From Verrucomicrobiota bacterium (GTDB lineage: Bacteria > Verrucomicrobiota > Verrucomicrobiia > Methylacidiphilales > Verrucolacustridaceae), in assembly GCA_010028775.1 (NCBI GenBank), contig RHAF01000049.1, positions 1-9,500 of the forward strand: DNA of 9,500 nt, written 5' to 3'. Below the pieces are notes generated by a model that saw nothing but the letters and a program-made list of their open reading frames with translations, did no database searches and was not told the DNA's origin. The position numbers and the translations under genes are program-made. This document shows positions 1 to 6,523 of this stretch, in pieces. Every line of letters begins with the position of its first letter. The stretch's first letter is position 1.

Positions 1-192
1 CCCGTAATGCAGGAAGAGCTTGGTCCCTTTTTCATGCCGGTCGCGGTAGATGGGATCGATCCGCTCGGTGTTGAAGCTGGAGGAGCGCCGGATGATGCCG
101 TGCACCTCGTACCCCTTGGAAAGCAACAGCTCCGCGAGATAAGAGCCGTCTTGCCCGGTGATGCCGGTGATCAAAGCAGACTGACTGCGCAT
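1..192 (-). CDS. gmd: GDP-mannose 4,6-dehydratase, N-terminal part (runs off the left edge)
   Basis: Only the first 64 codons are in the window; the gene continues past position 1. The enzyme converts GDP-D-mannose to GDP-4-keto-6-deoxy-D-mannose, the precursor of GDP-fucose, GDP-rhamnose and related sugars for surface glycans, using a tightly bound NADP in the cytoplasm. The translation opens MRSQSALITGITGQDGSYLA, with the Rossmann glycine motif GxxGxxG at residues 10-16. The family hallmark RRSSSFNTERID follows at residues 35-46; its arginines are known in the family to favour NADP. It ends at LFLHYG, where the family normally continues into an acidic DxTD segment. The ATG at 192-190 is chosen because the family begins about this far before the glycine motif and because a promoter-like -10 lies 6 nt upstream; no Shine-Dalgarno is visible. 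It lies downstream of, and on the same strand as, a glycosyltransferase and a methyltransferase, 73 bp after the former. Identity is clear; the substrate is inferred from the family. Confidence 0.93.
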   Translation of the reverse strand, partial: MRSQSALITGITGQDGSYLAELLLSKGYEVHGIIRRSSSFNTERIDPIYRDRHEKGTKLFLHYG

Positions 193-198
193 CTGTTA

Positions 199-227
199 AT
201 TAAAATGAATAAAGCTGCCGGAATCAA
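199..227 (-). promoter_or_regulatory. Predicted gmd promoter, leaderless type
   Basis: Reading the minus strand, TTGATT (227-222) is followed by a 17-bp spacer and TTTAAT (204-199), then 6 nt and the gmd ATG at 192. The -10 matches the sigma-70 consensus at 5 of 6 positions and the -35 at 4 of 6. The expected transcription start falls on, or within a base of, the A of the ATG, so the message would have no leader. This fits the lack of a Shine-Dalgarno. The region is AT-rich compared with its surroundings. It suggests gmd can be transcribed separately from the upstream glycosyltransferase. Prediction only. Confidence 0.5.
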
Positions 228-235
228 ATTGATTC
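221..235. repeat. Perfect 15-bp palindrome over the gmd -35 element
   Basis: GAATCAAATTGATTC is a 7-bp inverted repeat around a single central A. It covers the predicted -35 hexamer of gmd (222-227). A wider weaker repeat, AATGAAT (204-210) against ATTCATT (232-238), encloses it. The placement suits a repressor operator; no regulator gene is present in the window to pair with it. Confidence 0.45.
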
Positions 236-265
236 ATTAAATACAGCATAGATTTGCGAATAATC

Positions 266-1387
266 TCAACCGTGGTTGGTCCACATAAGAGTTTTTAGCC
301 GACCAAAAAACCTCCTGACGTGCCTCCAAGGCGTTCTGGCCCGCTTGGCATTCTTCTCCGTTAAATCGGACCTCCAAATTCCTGGCTCGCCCGCCTGAAA
401 TATTTTCCAAAGCCTTGTATTGTCCTGCCAAAAGTTGAGTGTGTCATCAAGCAATCGAACTGCTGGACTGCTAGGTGTCATTGGCTTAGCCAGCAGCCTC
501 TCCGCGCACCGCCCAATCTCACTTTTTTTTGCCAGCCACTCCTCATGAATACGTCGGATCGTCTCCCGGGCCTCCCCGCCCATTCGGGCCAGCTCTACCG
601 AATCCACCCGCCGGGGCTTATAAAGCTTTGCCCGATCTCCGCCGTACAGGATCCCGTTTTGGCCGGAAACTATGTATTCGTTGGCCGTCGGGTGATTTTC
701 CGCCACCACGCACATTCCCATGGCCATGGCCTCCAAGAAGGCCATCCCTATTCCTTCATGCCGACGGGGTGCCACAAACACATTGAAAGCCGCCAAAGAC
801 CGCAAATAGTCCTCCCGCCCAAGCCACGCTCCTTCCGCCACTTTGCGTTTCTCCTGATCCACTGAAGAAAAAAGCGCGTCTCCCAAACGCCTCACCTCCA
901 GTTGGTCCACCTCCAAGCCCCGCAGGATCTGCCGCACTGCACGCTCGTCCAACTCCCCCGGCATCCTCTCCCAAAAGTACGCACTTGGCCCCTGCGCCCA
1001 AGATACCTGCGGGAACCCAGCCGGGTCGGGTGCATACTGTAGATAACGGCTTGAAAGTCCCAACCCGGCCAACCGCTGGTGCAGGGTGCGCGAAAAGCTG
1101 ATCCACTCCACCCCCCGCAAGGAGGCCAAGTAGGCATCGGGCGTCAGCCGGGTAAGATCGTGCATGGGAAACACCAACACCGGGCAAAAATGGGAGGCCC
1201 ATGCGGCCAAATGCTCCAGCTGGAAAAGGACTAGAAGTCGCGGCGGATTTTTTTCCAGGGAAGGCAGGTATTCCCGCAGGGTATCCGGGTCGCCATACAA
1301 GGTGCGAACCGGACGGCCGATCTCCTGCTTAAGCCAGTCAAACGACTGGGTATAACGATGGTGTGGGTGGGTGAGAAAATCGATCAT
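266..1387 (-). CDS. GT-B fold glycosyltransferase (GT4-like)
   Basis: Predicted 373-residue cytoplasmic or membrane-associated transferase that moves a sugar from a nucleotide-sugar donor to a surface-glycan acceptor; donor and acceptor cannot be read from sequence. The C-terminal donor-binding domain has the retaining-transferase EX7E motif at E211 to E219 within HEGIGMAFLEAMAMG. After it comes the usual ENHPTANEYI...NGILY stretch (about 230-248), which closes the nucleotide site. The N-terminal half is divergent. The C-terminal tail (about 340-373) is rich in Arg and Lys, consistent with contact to the membrane surface. The frame stays open upstream to 1750. The ATG at 1387 is preferred because it overlaps the stop of the methyltransferase gene as ATGA, implying translational coupling, and because upstream codons lie inside that gene. 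No Shine-Dalgarno is seen. Codons 286-289 contain an A8 run. The gmd gene follows after 73 bp, so the two probably serve one glycan pathway. Confidence 0.85.
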   Translation of the reverse strand: MIDFLTHPHHRYTQSFDWLKQEIGRPVRTLYGDPDTLREYLPSLEKNPPRLLVLFQLEHLAAWASHFCPVLVFPMHDLTRLTPDAYLASLRGVEWISFSRTLHQRLAGLGLSSRYLQYAPDPAGFPQVSWAQGPSAYFWERMPGELDERAVRQILRGLEVDQLEVRRLGDALFSSVDQEKRKVAEGAWLGREDYLRSLAAFNVFVAPRRHEGIGMAFLEAMAMGMCVVAENHPTANEYIVSGQNGILYGGDRAKLYKPRRVDSVELARMGGEARETIRRIHEEWLAKKSEIGRCAERLLAKPMTPSSPAVRLLDDTLNFWQDNTRLWKIFQAGEPGIWRSDLTEKNAKRARTPWRHVRRFFGRLKTLMWTNHG

Positions 1388-2304
1388 CTGGGGGGATATT
1401 TTTTGGTTTTTTTTATCTTCAGATGATCCTGCCATGTTTTGGATCCCAAAAAACGGGGAATGGCGTCCACAAAATCCCTGGGCACAATCTTGCCCCTTCC
1501 CAGGGAGCGTAACCAGGTGCTGGCCCGGAACAATTTTTGCATTTCCCCCCTGCGCCATGCGGCAAGCGAAAGTCGGCCATCCCGGATCAGCCGGGCGGAA
1601 AGGGACTCTGCCTCCCGTGCCGGAAGAAAGGCGTGCAACCAGCCCCCGGAGGAAACCAGTTTCAGCCCCAAAGTCTCCGCCAAAACCCCTAGTGATTTCA
1701 AACTGTGGAAGCCCACGTGCTGGCCATGCTCCCATCCGTAGTAGAGCCATGCCTCCGGGTTCGGCACGGACTCGGATCTGAGCTCCGTGCTAAAGAGAAT
1801 CCAGGGGGCCCGGGACGTCATTTTTTTCATCTCACCGAGAGGATCGGTAAAATGTTCCAAGCACTCAAAGCAGGTCACGCCCGCGAACTTTTTGCCGTCC
1901 GGCTCCTCGAAGCCGTTCGCAAATAGGTTCTCGGCCAGAGGATCGTTCCAATAAAAGTCGAATCCAATATCCCGCATCAGCCTGACATACACACCGTGGC
2001 CCGCCCCATAGTCAAGCCAGGGCTCGCGGCCGCCGGATATCAGGAAAATAGGCAATGCCGTCTGGTTTCGCAAATCCACCGCCCGAGCGAGACAACCAGT
2101 GTCCATGGCGTTGATTACGCGGGCATAGGCCTTGGAAAGCCATCGGGGTTGTGCTGCAAAAAGATACTCACACTTGGAACACAGGTGCATGTCAGCCAAG
2201 GCAGATAAAAGCACCTGATGACGGAAGATCCATGGAGCCATGCCGCGACAAATCGGGCAAATGGCCGGTTTCTGTGGCCTATGGATCGGGTGTTTTTTAC
2301 TCAT
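1384..2304 (-). CDS. Class I SAM-dependent methyltransferase with N-terminal zinc ribbon
   Basis: A 306-residue protein. Near the N-terminus, CPIC (C16, C19) and CSKC (C42, C45) form a four-cysteine zinc-ribbon-like module. This is followed by a Rossmann methyltransferase domain with SAM motif I WLDYGAGHG (about 96-104), an acidic NDP at the end of strand 2 (120-122), and ECLEHF (147-152), typical of the Methyltransf_11/23 group. The pattern is shared with sugar C- and O-methyltransferases in polysaccharide clusters; methylation of a sugar is inferred from the adjacent glycosyltransferase and gmd, and the exact target is unknown. The reading frame extends upstream to a run of GTG codons at 2388. 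The ATG at 2304 is preferred because it starts 15 residues before the first zinc cysteine, as is usual, and because the upstream residues look unrelated. No good Shine-Dalgarno precedes it. The stop overlaps the glycosyltransferase start (ATGA). The last codons contain A8, A6 and C6 runs. Confidence 0.82.
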   Translation of the reverse strand: MSKKHPIHRPQKPAICPICRGMAPWIFRHQVLLSALADMHLCSKCEYLFAAQPRWLSKAYARVINAMDTGCLARAVDLRNQTALPIFLISGGREPWLDYGAGHGVYVRLMRDIGFDFYWNDPLAENLFANGFEEPDGKKFAGVTCFECLEHFTDPLGEMKKMTSRAPWILFSTELRSESVPNPEAWLYYGWEHGQHVGFHSLKSLGVLAETLGLKLVSSGGWLHAFLPAREAESLSARLIRDGRLSLAAWRRGEMQKLFRASTWLRSLGRGKIVPRDFVDAIPRFLGSKTWQDHLKIKKTKKYPPR

Positions 2305-2445
2305 TCCAGGAATCTTCAGCAAGTTAGTAAGTGGAGTGGAGCTGAGAAAGCCCGGTTTTAGGCGGCACGCCAATTCCACCACCACCACGACAACCGTCTC
2401 AATCTAGCATCGTCTTAAAAGCGATGATCCCGCTAAACTAAACCC
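2305..2445. promoter_or_regulatory. Divergent intergenic region between methyltransferase and ABC exporter
   Basis: This 141-bp gap must hold promoters for both directions. Toward the exporter, TAAACT at 2434-2439 sits 6 nt before the ATG, matching the -10 placement seen at other genes here (4 of 6 to consensus), but no convincing -35 lies 16-18 bp upstream. Toward the methyltransferase I see no good -10/-35 pair. A short inverted repeat, CATCG/CGATG with a 9-nt loop near 2408-2426, is too weak to call. Confidence 0.35.
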
Positions 2446-4314
2446 ATGCAGGAGCTGAGAAAAATCTGGGCGTTTGGGGTTCCCTACCTGCGACCTTACA
2501 TGTTCCGCTTTGTCGCCGGGGTTGGCCTCGGGATCCTCTTCGGTATGTCCAACGGGATGTTCGTCATTTCCGTGGACACCCTCTTTTCCCGCCTATCACA
2601 ACCCACTCCCCCGGCCCTCACCCAGCAGGCCTCCCCGGCCCCCCACGCCACCGGTTGGGCCGGCCTCCAGGCCAAGGTTTCCGAATGGTGGAAGGAAAAT
2701 GCCGGGCCCGTCGCCGACACCTTTCTTCCGCGAATCGGCCATCCCATGACCTGGCTGCAGGCCGTCGGAGCCTTTTCCCTTCTGCCCCTGGTGATGCTGG
2801 TCCGCTGCACCGCAAGCTACCTGAGCACCTACTGCCTGACCTGGGTCAGCGCCCGGGTCAACCGCGACATGCAGGTGGCCGCCCTGAAAAAAGCCCAGGA
2901 ACTCTCCCTGGCCTACTTTCTCAAACGCCCGGCCGCCGACATCTACAACTGCATCAGCAGCGACACCCGGGTGATCTACGACTCCATGACCAACGGCTTC
3001 ATCGACACCATCCGCGAACCCTTCGCCATCCTCAGCGTTTTCCTGGCCATCGTCTGGATCGACTGGAAACTCACCCTCATCTCCCTCCTGTTGTTGCCGC
3101 TGGTGGTGGGCCCGGTGGTCATCGGCGGGCGGAGAGTCCGTTGGTTGATGAAAAATTCCATCACCGCCGGAATCCAGCAGATCGGCTACCTGCTGGAGGC
3201 GCTGCAATCCGTGCGGATCGTGAAAGCCTACGGGATGGAAAACCGCCAGATGGCCAAGTTCCGCGACCTCGCCAGCCAGATGGCCCACATGTCCGTCAAG
3301 CTGGCGCAGACCCGCAATCTGCTGAACCCCCTGATCGAGGTGCTCTCCATGTTCGGCGTGGGCCTTCTCATCGTGGTGGTGTTCGCCACGCGCACCGAAG
3401 CCTCCAGCCTGGTCTCCTTTCTCACCGCCCTGATGCTTGTCCCGCTTTCCATCAAACGCATCGCCAACCTGCACCTCACCCTGGCCGCCGCCAGCATCAG
3501 CATCGGCCGGTTGGAGTCCTTTTATGCCGAGCAGCCCTCCGTTCCCGAGCCAGCCCGCCCCAGGCCCCTGAACATGTTCCGGGAGGGTCTCCGGGTGGAG
3601 AATCTCTCCTTCTCCTACGGCCATCACCCCGTCCTCCAGGACATCTCCCTGCAGATTCCCCGGGGCAAAAAAATCGGCCTCGCGGGGGAAAGCGGCTCGG
3701 GAAAAAGCACCCTGATCAACCTGTTGATGCGGTTTTATGACCCGACCCACGGCCGGATCCTGCTGGATGGGCACGACCTGCGGGAATACGCGTCGACCGA
3801 CCTTTTCCGCCAGATGGCACTCGTCAGCCAGGATGTGGTTCTGTTTGACACCACTGCCGCGGAAAACATCGGGTTTGGACGTGAGGGAGCCACACGGGGG
3901 GAGATCGAAACCGCCGCCCGCCAGGCCCAGGCCCACGACTTCATCCGCAACATGCCGCAGGGCTTTGAATCCCCCATTGGCGAGCGGGGACAACTGCTTT
4001 CCGGTGGCCAAAAAGCACGCATGGCCATCGCCCGGGCCTTTGTCCGCAACGCCCCGATCCTTATCCTGGATGAACCGACGGCCGCGCTGGATTCCCGGGC
4101 GGAGTCCGAGATCCAAGCCTCCATCGACTCCCTGGAGGAGGGCCGGACGGTAATTTGTATCGCCCACCGCCTATCCACCCTGGCCAACATGGACGAAATC
4201 GTGGTGCTGGACCACGGAAGGATTGTGGAGCGGGGGCCCTTTGAGGATCTGCTCCGCTCCAAGGGCCACTTCGCCAAGATGGCGGAGCAACAGAGGCTGA
4301 CGGCCTCAGACTAA
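2446..4314 (+). CDS. ABC exporter, MsbA-like (fused membrane and ATPase domains)
   Basis: A 622-residue half-transporter that would work as a homodimer in the inner membrane. ATP-driven flipping of lipid A core or another lipid-linked glycan is inferred from the family and from neighbouring glycan genes; drug or peptide export cannot be excluded. The membrane domain spans about residues 18-340. The first helix (about 20-42) is followed by an unusually long Pro/Ala-rich extracytoplasmic loop (about 45-103), then further helices near 105-130, 190-225 and 295-335. The nucleotide-binding domain (about 380-615) is complete: Walker A GESGSGKST (414-422, K420), Q-loop Q462, signature LSGGQ (518-522), Walker B ILILDE (538-543, catalytic E543), D-loop ALDS and H-loop H574. 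All catalytic residues are intact. The start at 2446 has no Shine-Dalgarno but has a -10-like hexamer 6 nt before it. It stands alone, divergent from the glycan genes and followed by a toxin-antitoxin pair. Confidence 0.92.
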   Translation: MQELRKIWAFGVPYLRPYMFRFVAGVGLGILFGMSNGMFVISVDTLFSRLSQPTPPALTQQASPAPHATGWAGLQAKVSEWWKENAGPVADTFLPRIGHPMTWLQAVGAFSLLPLVMLVRCTASYLSTYCLTWVSARVNRDMQVAALKKAQELSLAYFLKRPAADIYNCISSDTRVIYDSMTNGFIDTIREPFAILSVFLAIVWIDWKLTLISLLLLPLVVGPVVIGGRRVRWLMKNSITAGIQQIGYLLEALQSVRIVKAYGMENRQMAKFRDLASQMAHMSVKLAQTRNLLNPLIEVLSMFGVGLLIVVVFATRTEASSLVSFLTALMLVPLSIKRIANLHLTLAAASISIGRLESFYAEQPSVPEPARPRPLNMFREGLRVENLSFSYGHHPVLQDISLQIPRGKKIGLAGESGSGKSTLINLLMRFYDPTHGRILLDGHDLREYASTDLFRQMALVSQDVVLFDTTAAENIGFGREGATRGEIETAARQAQAHDFIRNMPQGFESPIGERGQLLSGGQKARMAIARAFVRNAPILILDEPTAALDSRAESEIQASIDSLEEGRTVICIAHRLSTLANMDEIVVLDHGRIVERGPFEDLLRSKGHFAKMAEQQRLTASD

Positions 4315-4406
4315 GCGGCGCGTACTCATAACCGGGGCGCGAGGAATCGAATGCCGATTGGCCGGAGGTCTCTAATCTTAATTACAACTTTGAATCGGCC
4401 ATCCAC

Positions 4407-4440
4407 TTGACTGATGGCATGTATTGTTTATGATGCCAAC
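4407..4440 (+). promoter_or_regulatory. Toxin-antitoxin promoter with overlapping operator-like palindrome
   Basis: TTGACT (4407-4412) and TATGAT (4429-4434) are separated by 16 bp, each matching the sigma-70 consensus at 5 of 6 positions. This is the best promoter in the window. The predicted start site falls at the ATG at 4441, giving a leaderless message. Lying within the promoter is the inverted repeat TGGCAT (4415-4420) and ATGCCA (4433-4438), with 12 bp between the arms. It covers the spacer and the -10. This is the expected place for the operator through which a ribbon-helix-helix antitoxin, alone or with its toxin, represses its own operon. Family knowledge supports autoregulation; the specific site is inferred. 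Confidence 0.6.
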
Positions 4441-4674
4441 ATGATACGAACCCAGATCCAGTTTGAAAAAAAGACCTATGAAAAGCTAAAAGCGAAATCC
4501 AAGGCGTCCGGAGCCAGCATTTCCGAGATCGTGCGAAGGTCTTTGGACACAACGATCGAAAAGCATGAGGCAGAGGAGAAATGGGCACGGGCATTCCAGT
4601 CCCTGGGAAAGTTTGAAAGCGGTCTGAGGAACCTTTCGGAAAAACATGACGAGCATCTGGGAAGCCGATGGTGA
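4441..4674 (+). CDS. Ribbon-helix-helix (CopG/MetJ-type) antitoxin, VapB-like
   Basis: A 77-residue protein. The N-terminus MIRTQIQFEKKTYEKLKAKS is a classic ribbon-helix-helix: a beta strand (2-8) for DNA contact, helix A (about 11-22), then helix B in SISEIVRRSL (26-35). The charged C-terminal tail (37-77) would wrap around and block the toxin. It is predicted to bind DNA as a dimer, repress its own operon and neutralise the PIN toxin encoded next. The frame extends upstream to an ATG at 4414, but the start at 4441 is preferred: the promoter's -10 lies between the two ATGs, the expected transcription start is at 4441, and MIRTQIQF is the usual family opening. There is no Shine-Dalgarno, in line with leaderless translation. 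The stop overlaps the toxin start by 7 bp. Confidence 0.85.
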   Translation: MIRTQIQFEKKTYEKLKAKSKASGASISEIVRRSLDTTIEKHEAEEKWARAFQSLGKFESGLRNLSEKHDEHLGSRW

Positions 4675-5087
4675 AAGCCGCGTTCATCGATACCTCGGCT
4701 TTTTTGGCGGCCCTCGACAAGGGGGATCGGTTCCACGAGGCGGCGTCAAAAAAATGGACATGCTTGGCTCGCCACCAAGCCGAACTATGGACAACCGACT
4801 ACGTTCGGCTGGAAAGCTGGTCGCTGATTCAACGGCGGCTAGGGCCGCAGGCGGTGACGGCTTTTCAGGATGACTGGCTGCCTTTGTGCAGGATTCACCA
4901 AGTGGGTTCGGATGGTTTCGAGCGTGCGGCCGCCCAATGGCGCATCGCCCAACGCCGAAATCTCAGCCTCGTGGATCTGACAAGTTTCGACGCCATGCGC
5001 CAGCTGGCCCTTCGGACGGCGTTGGCGTTCGACTCACACTTCCAAGAAATGGGATATTTGGATGTGGAAACGCCGCAGGAGAATTGA
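4668..5087 (+). CDS. vapC: PIN-domain toxin, VapC family
   Basis: A 139-residue protein expected to be a Mg2+-dependent endoribonuclease; VapC toxins typically cut tRNA or rRNA and stop translation until bound by the antitoxin. The acidic active-site set is visible: D8 in FIDTSAF, E49 in VRLESW, D103 in SLVDLTSF and D122 in AFDSHFQEMGY, all in the order and spacing of the family. Length is usual for VapC. The ATG at 4668 overlaps the antitoxin stop (ATGGTGA) and has GGGAAG 3 nt upstream as a possible ribosome site. A GTG at 4671 is an alternative start that would drop one residue. The overlap implies coupled translation and a shared transcript. The target RNA cannot be predicted. All catalytic residues are present, so the pair looks functional. 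Confidence 0.9.
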   Translation: MVKAAFIDTSAFLAALDKGDRFHEAASKKWTCLARHQAELWTTDYVRLESWSLIQRRLGPQAVTAFQDDWLPLCRIHQVGSDGFERAAAQWRIAQRRNLSLVDLTSFDAMRQLALRTALAFDSHFQEMGYLDVETPQEN

Positions 5088-5289
5088 CCCCCATCCCCGG
5101 ATGGAAGGCTCCATATTGAAAAGTTTCATCTCGCCATCGGCCCCACACAAGGACGGTTAAGGATAGCCGCCCCTACCGAATACTGAGCGCCCAGCTTAAT
5201 CGTAATCTTCATCTTCATCTTACCCCTCATCCTCAGGCCGACCGGCCTGTCCATTGTCCCTTCTTGATGGATATGGCTAGGGTTCATGG
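5088..5289. other. Intergenic region with hexamer tract and GC hairpin
   Basis: This 202-bp gap holds no credible ORF. It contains a degenerate 6-bp tract at 5195-5236 and a small hairpin, CAGGCC/GGCCTG with a GACC loop, at 5234-5249. The hairpin has no T-run after it, so it is at best a weak terminator for the toxin-antitoxin operon. A weak promoter-like pair, TTGTCC (5254-5259) and TAGGGT (5278-5283), precedes the glycosyltransferase ATG at 5290. AGGG at 5279-5282 could alternatively act as a ribosome site. Confidence 0.4.
5195..5236 (+). repeat. Degenerate hexamer tract, 7 units
   Basis: Reading in steps of six from 5195: CTTAAT, CGTAAT, CTTCAT, CTTCAT, CTTACC, CCTCAT, CCTCAG. The period is clear although units drift. 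A shorter related tract lies at 6524-6547 on the other side of the glycosyltransferase gene. Function unknown. Confidence 0.6.
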
Positions 5290-6453
5290 ATGCCTTCCTC
5301 CCCACTGCTCGCCCGCGTGCTGCAGCTCAACTCCCGCCTCCGGGGTGGTGGAACGGATATCCAGTGCCTGGCCCTATCGCAAGGCCTGGCCAGGAGAGGA
5401 TGGAAGGTGGAAATCGCCGGCCCGGCCGACGCCCCCCTCTCCCCGGAAGCATCCAATCTTTCCCTGCACAAAATACCCCGCTTCCGCCCCCTCCAGATCC
5501 TGACGCTCTCCCGCCTTCTCCGCGTCTCCCGACCCCGCATCCTTCACGCCCACCACGGCGACGACTACTGGACCGCCCTGCTTGCCTCCCGTTTGGCCCG
5601 ACCCTCGCCTCTGGTCGTTTTCACCCGGCATCTGGCGAAGAGCCCCCGCTCCCCGCTAAGCCGAAAGCACCTCTTTGCCAACGCGGATGCCGTGATTGCC
5701 GTCTCGGGGTTCGTCGCCCAGGTCCTGCGCCAAGGCCATGACGACCCGGCCTCCGCCGTCCGCGAACGGCACCACCGCCACTCCTGCCGGATCGACCCGA
5801 AAAGGCTCCACGTCATTCATACAGGGATCGATACCGATGCATTTCGACCGATGGAACCTTCCTTCTCCTCCGCCGCCCGAAAAAAACTCGGACTCAAGGA
5901 CAACGAGATCGTTTTTGGCGTGGTCGGGGGCTTCGACCTCCCTGTTGGAAAAGGCCAGCGGGTCTTCCTGCGAGCGGCCAAGGAGGTCATCAGCCGGCTT
6001 CCGCGGGCCCGCTTCCTGCTGGCAGGCAAAGGATCGATGGAATCCACACTGCTGCAAGACATCCACCACCTGGGACTGGATTTGCGAGCCACCCTGGTCG
6101 GGCATCAGGCCGACCCCCTTCTCCTTCATCATGCGCTGGATATTCTCGTCCACCCCCAGATTGCCACCGAGGCCTTTCCTTCCGTGGTTCTGGAGGCCCA
6201 TGCCTGCGGAAGACCGGTGATTGCCTCCGAACTCGATGGCATCCCCGAGGCTTGGAGAATTGGTGGGGTGGGACAGCTCGTGTCCCCAGGGGATACCCAC
6301 TCACTTGCACGGGCGATGATCCAACAGGCTGAACAGCCGGCCCCCACGGAGAAGCAAAGAAACGAAATGCATCAGCGGGTGGTTGAGCATGCTTCCCTGC
6401 CGGTACAGGCGAAAAGGGTCGAGGACCTGTACCGAAGGCTGATGGCGCGTTAG
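5290..6453 (+). CDS. GT4-family glycosyltransferase
   Basis: A 387-residue GT-B transferase predicted to add a sugar to a surface or capsular glycan. The N-terminal acceptor domain opens with VLQLNSRLRGGGTDIQCLAL (10-29), with the usual Gly-rich loop near the start. LHAHHGDDYW (85-94) is the typical HxH stretch. The donor domain begins at about residue 205 with IVFGVVGGFDLPVGKGQRVF. The EX7E motif is E294 to E302 in TEAFPSVVLEA, followed by GRPVIASELDGIPE. Length is normal for the family. An odd His/Arg-rich insert (about 149-165, containing RERHHRHS) sits between the two domains just before the conserved VIHTGID. The ATG at 5290 is chosen by the family's usual N-terminus; an ATG at 5286 is in another frame. 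It is the only gene in its unit and is bracketed by hexamer tracts. Donor and acceptor sugars are unknown. Confidence 0.88.
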   Translation: MPSSPLLARVLQLNSRLRGGGTDIQCLALSQGLARRGWKVEIAGPADAPLSPEASNLSLHKIPRFRPLQILTLSRLLRVSRPRILHAHHGDDYWTALLASRLARPSPLVVFTRHLAKSPRSPLSRKHLFANADAVIAVSGFVAQVLRQGHDDPASAVRERHHRHSCRIDPKRLHVIHTGIDTDAFRPMEPSFSSAARKKLGLKDNEIVFGVVGGFDLPVGKGQRVFLRAAKEVISRLPRARFLLAGKGSMESTLLQDIHHLGLDLRATLVGHQADPLLLHHALDILVHPQIATEAFPSVVLEAHACGRPVIASELDGIPEAWRIGGVGQLVSPGDTHSLARAMIQQAEQPAPTEKQRNEMHQRVVEHASLPVQAKRVEDLYRRLMAR

Positions 6454-6468
6454 GGATTAGATGGTGAT

Positions 6469-6502
6469 TCGGCAGGGCAGGGCGATCCCCCTAACCTGCC
6501 GA
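6469..6502 (+). terminator. Stem-loop just after the glycosyltransferase; possible terminator without T-run
   Basis: TCGGCAGG (6469-6476) pairs with CCTGCCGA (6495-6502). Inside, AGGG (6479-6482) pairs with CCCT (6489-6492), leaving a 2x2 internal loop and a 6-nt apical loop. It starts 16 bp after the stop codon at 6453. There is no run of T on either side, so intrinsic termination is uncertain. It may instead protect the 3' end of the message. Confidence 0.4.
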
Positions 6503-6523
6503 TTGCTGAACCCCCGAAACCCC

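Noticed and set aside
200..238. A 13-codon minus-strand micro-ORF (ATG at 238) ahead of gmd, as a leader peptide.
   Set aside because: It overlaps the predicted promoter, lies upstream of the likely transcription start and has no ribosome site or attenuator structure.
523..530. A8 run within the first glycosyltransferase as a phase-variation tract.
   Set aside because: Runs of 7-8 A at Lys-Lys codons also occur in cysK, the exporter and the second glycosyltransferase, so this is ordinary here; eight bases is short for phase variation.
1388..1750. Extending the first glycosyltransferase upstream to the in-frame start at 1750.
   Set aside because: The extra 121 codons lie inside the methyltransferase gene and look like out-of-frame sequence; the ATGA overlap gives a better start at 1387.
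2305..2388. Extending the methyltransferase to GTG codons at 2388.
   Set aside because: The added residues do not resemble family N-termini, and the repeated GTG run is unlikely to be a start.
2655..3740. A 361-codon plus-strand open frame inside the exporter gene.
   Set aside because: Arg/Pro/His-rich out-of-frame translation of the exporter; typical of a high-GC third-codon-position shadow.
2596..4167. A 523-codon minus-strand open frame opposite the ABC exporter.
   Set aside because: It is a GC-rich shadow: His/Gly/Asp-rich low-complexity translation with no family motifs, while the plus-strand frame has a complete and conserved ABC transporter.
4353..4399. Inverted repeat GCCGATT/AATCGGC between the exporter and the antitoxin gene as a terminator.
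   Set aside because: Arms are 7 bp with a 33-nt loop and no T-run; a chance occurrence is plausible.
5656..6300. A 214-codon minus-strand open frame opposite the second glycosyltransferase.
   Set aside because: No domain signature and fully covered by a well-supported gene on the other strand.
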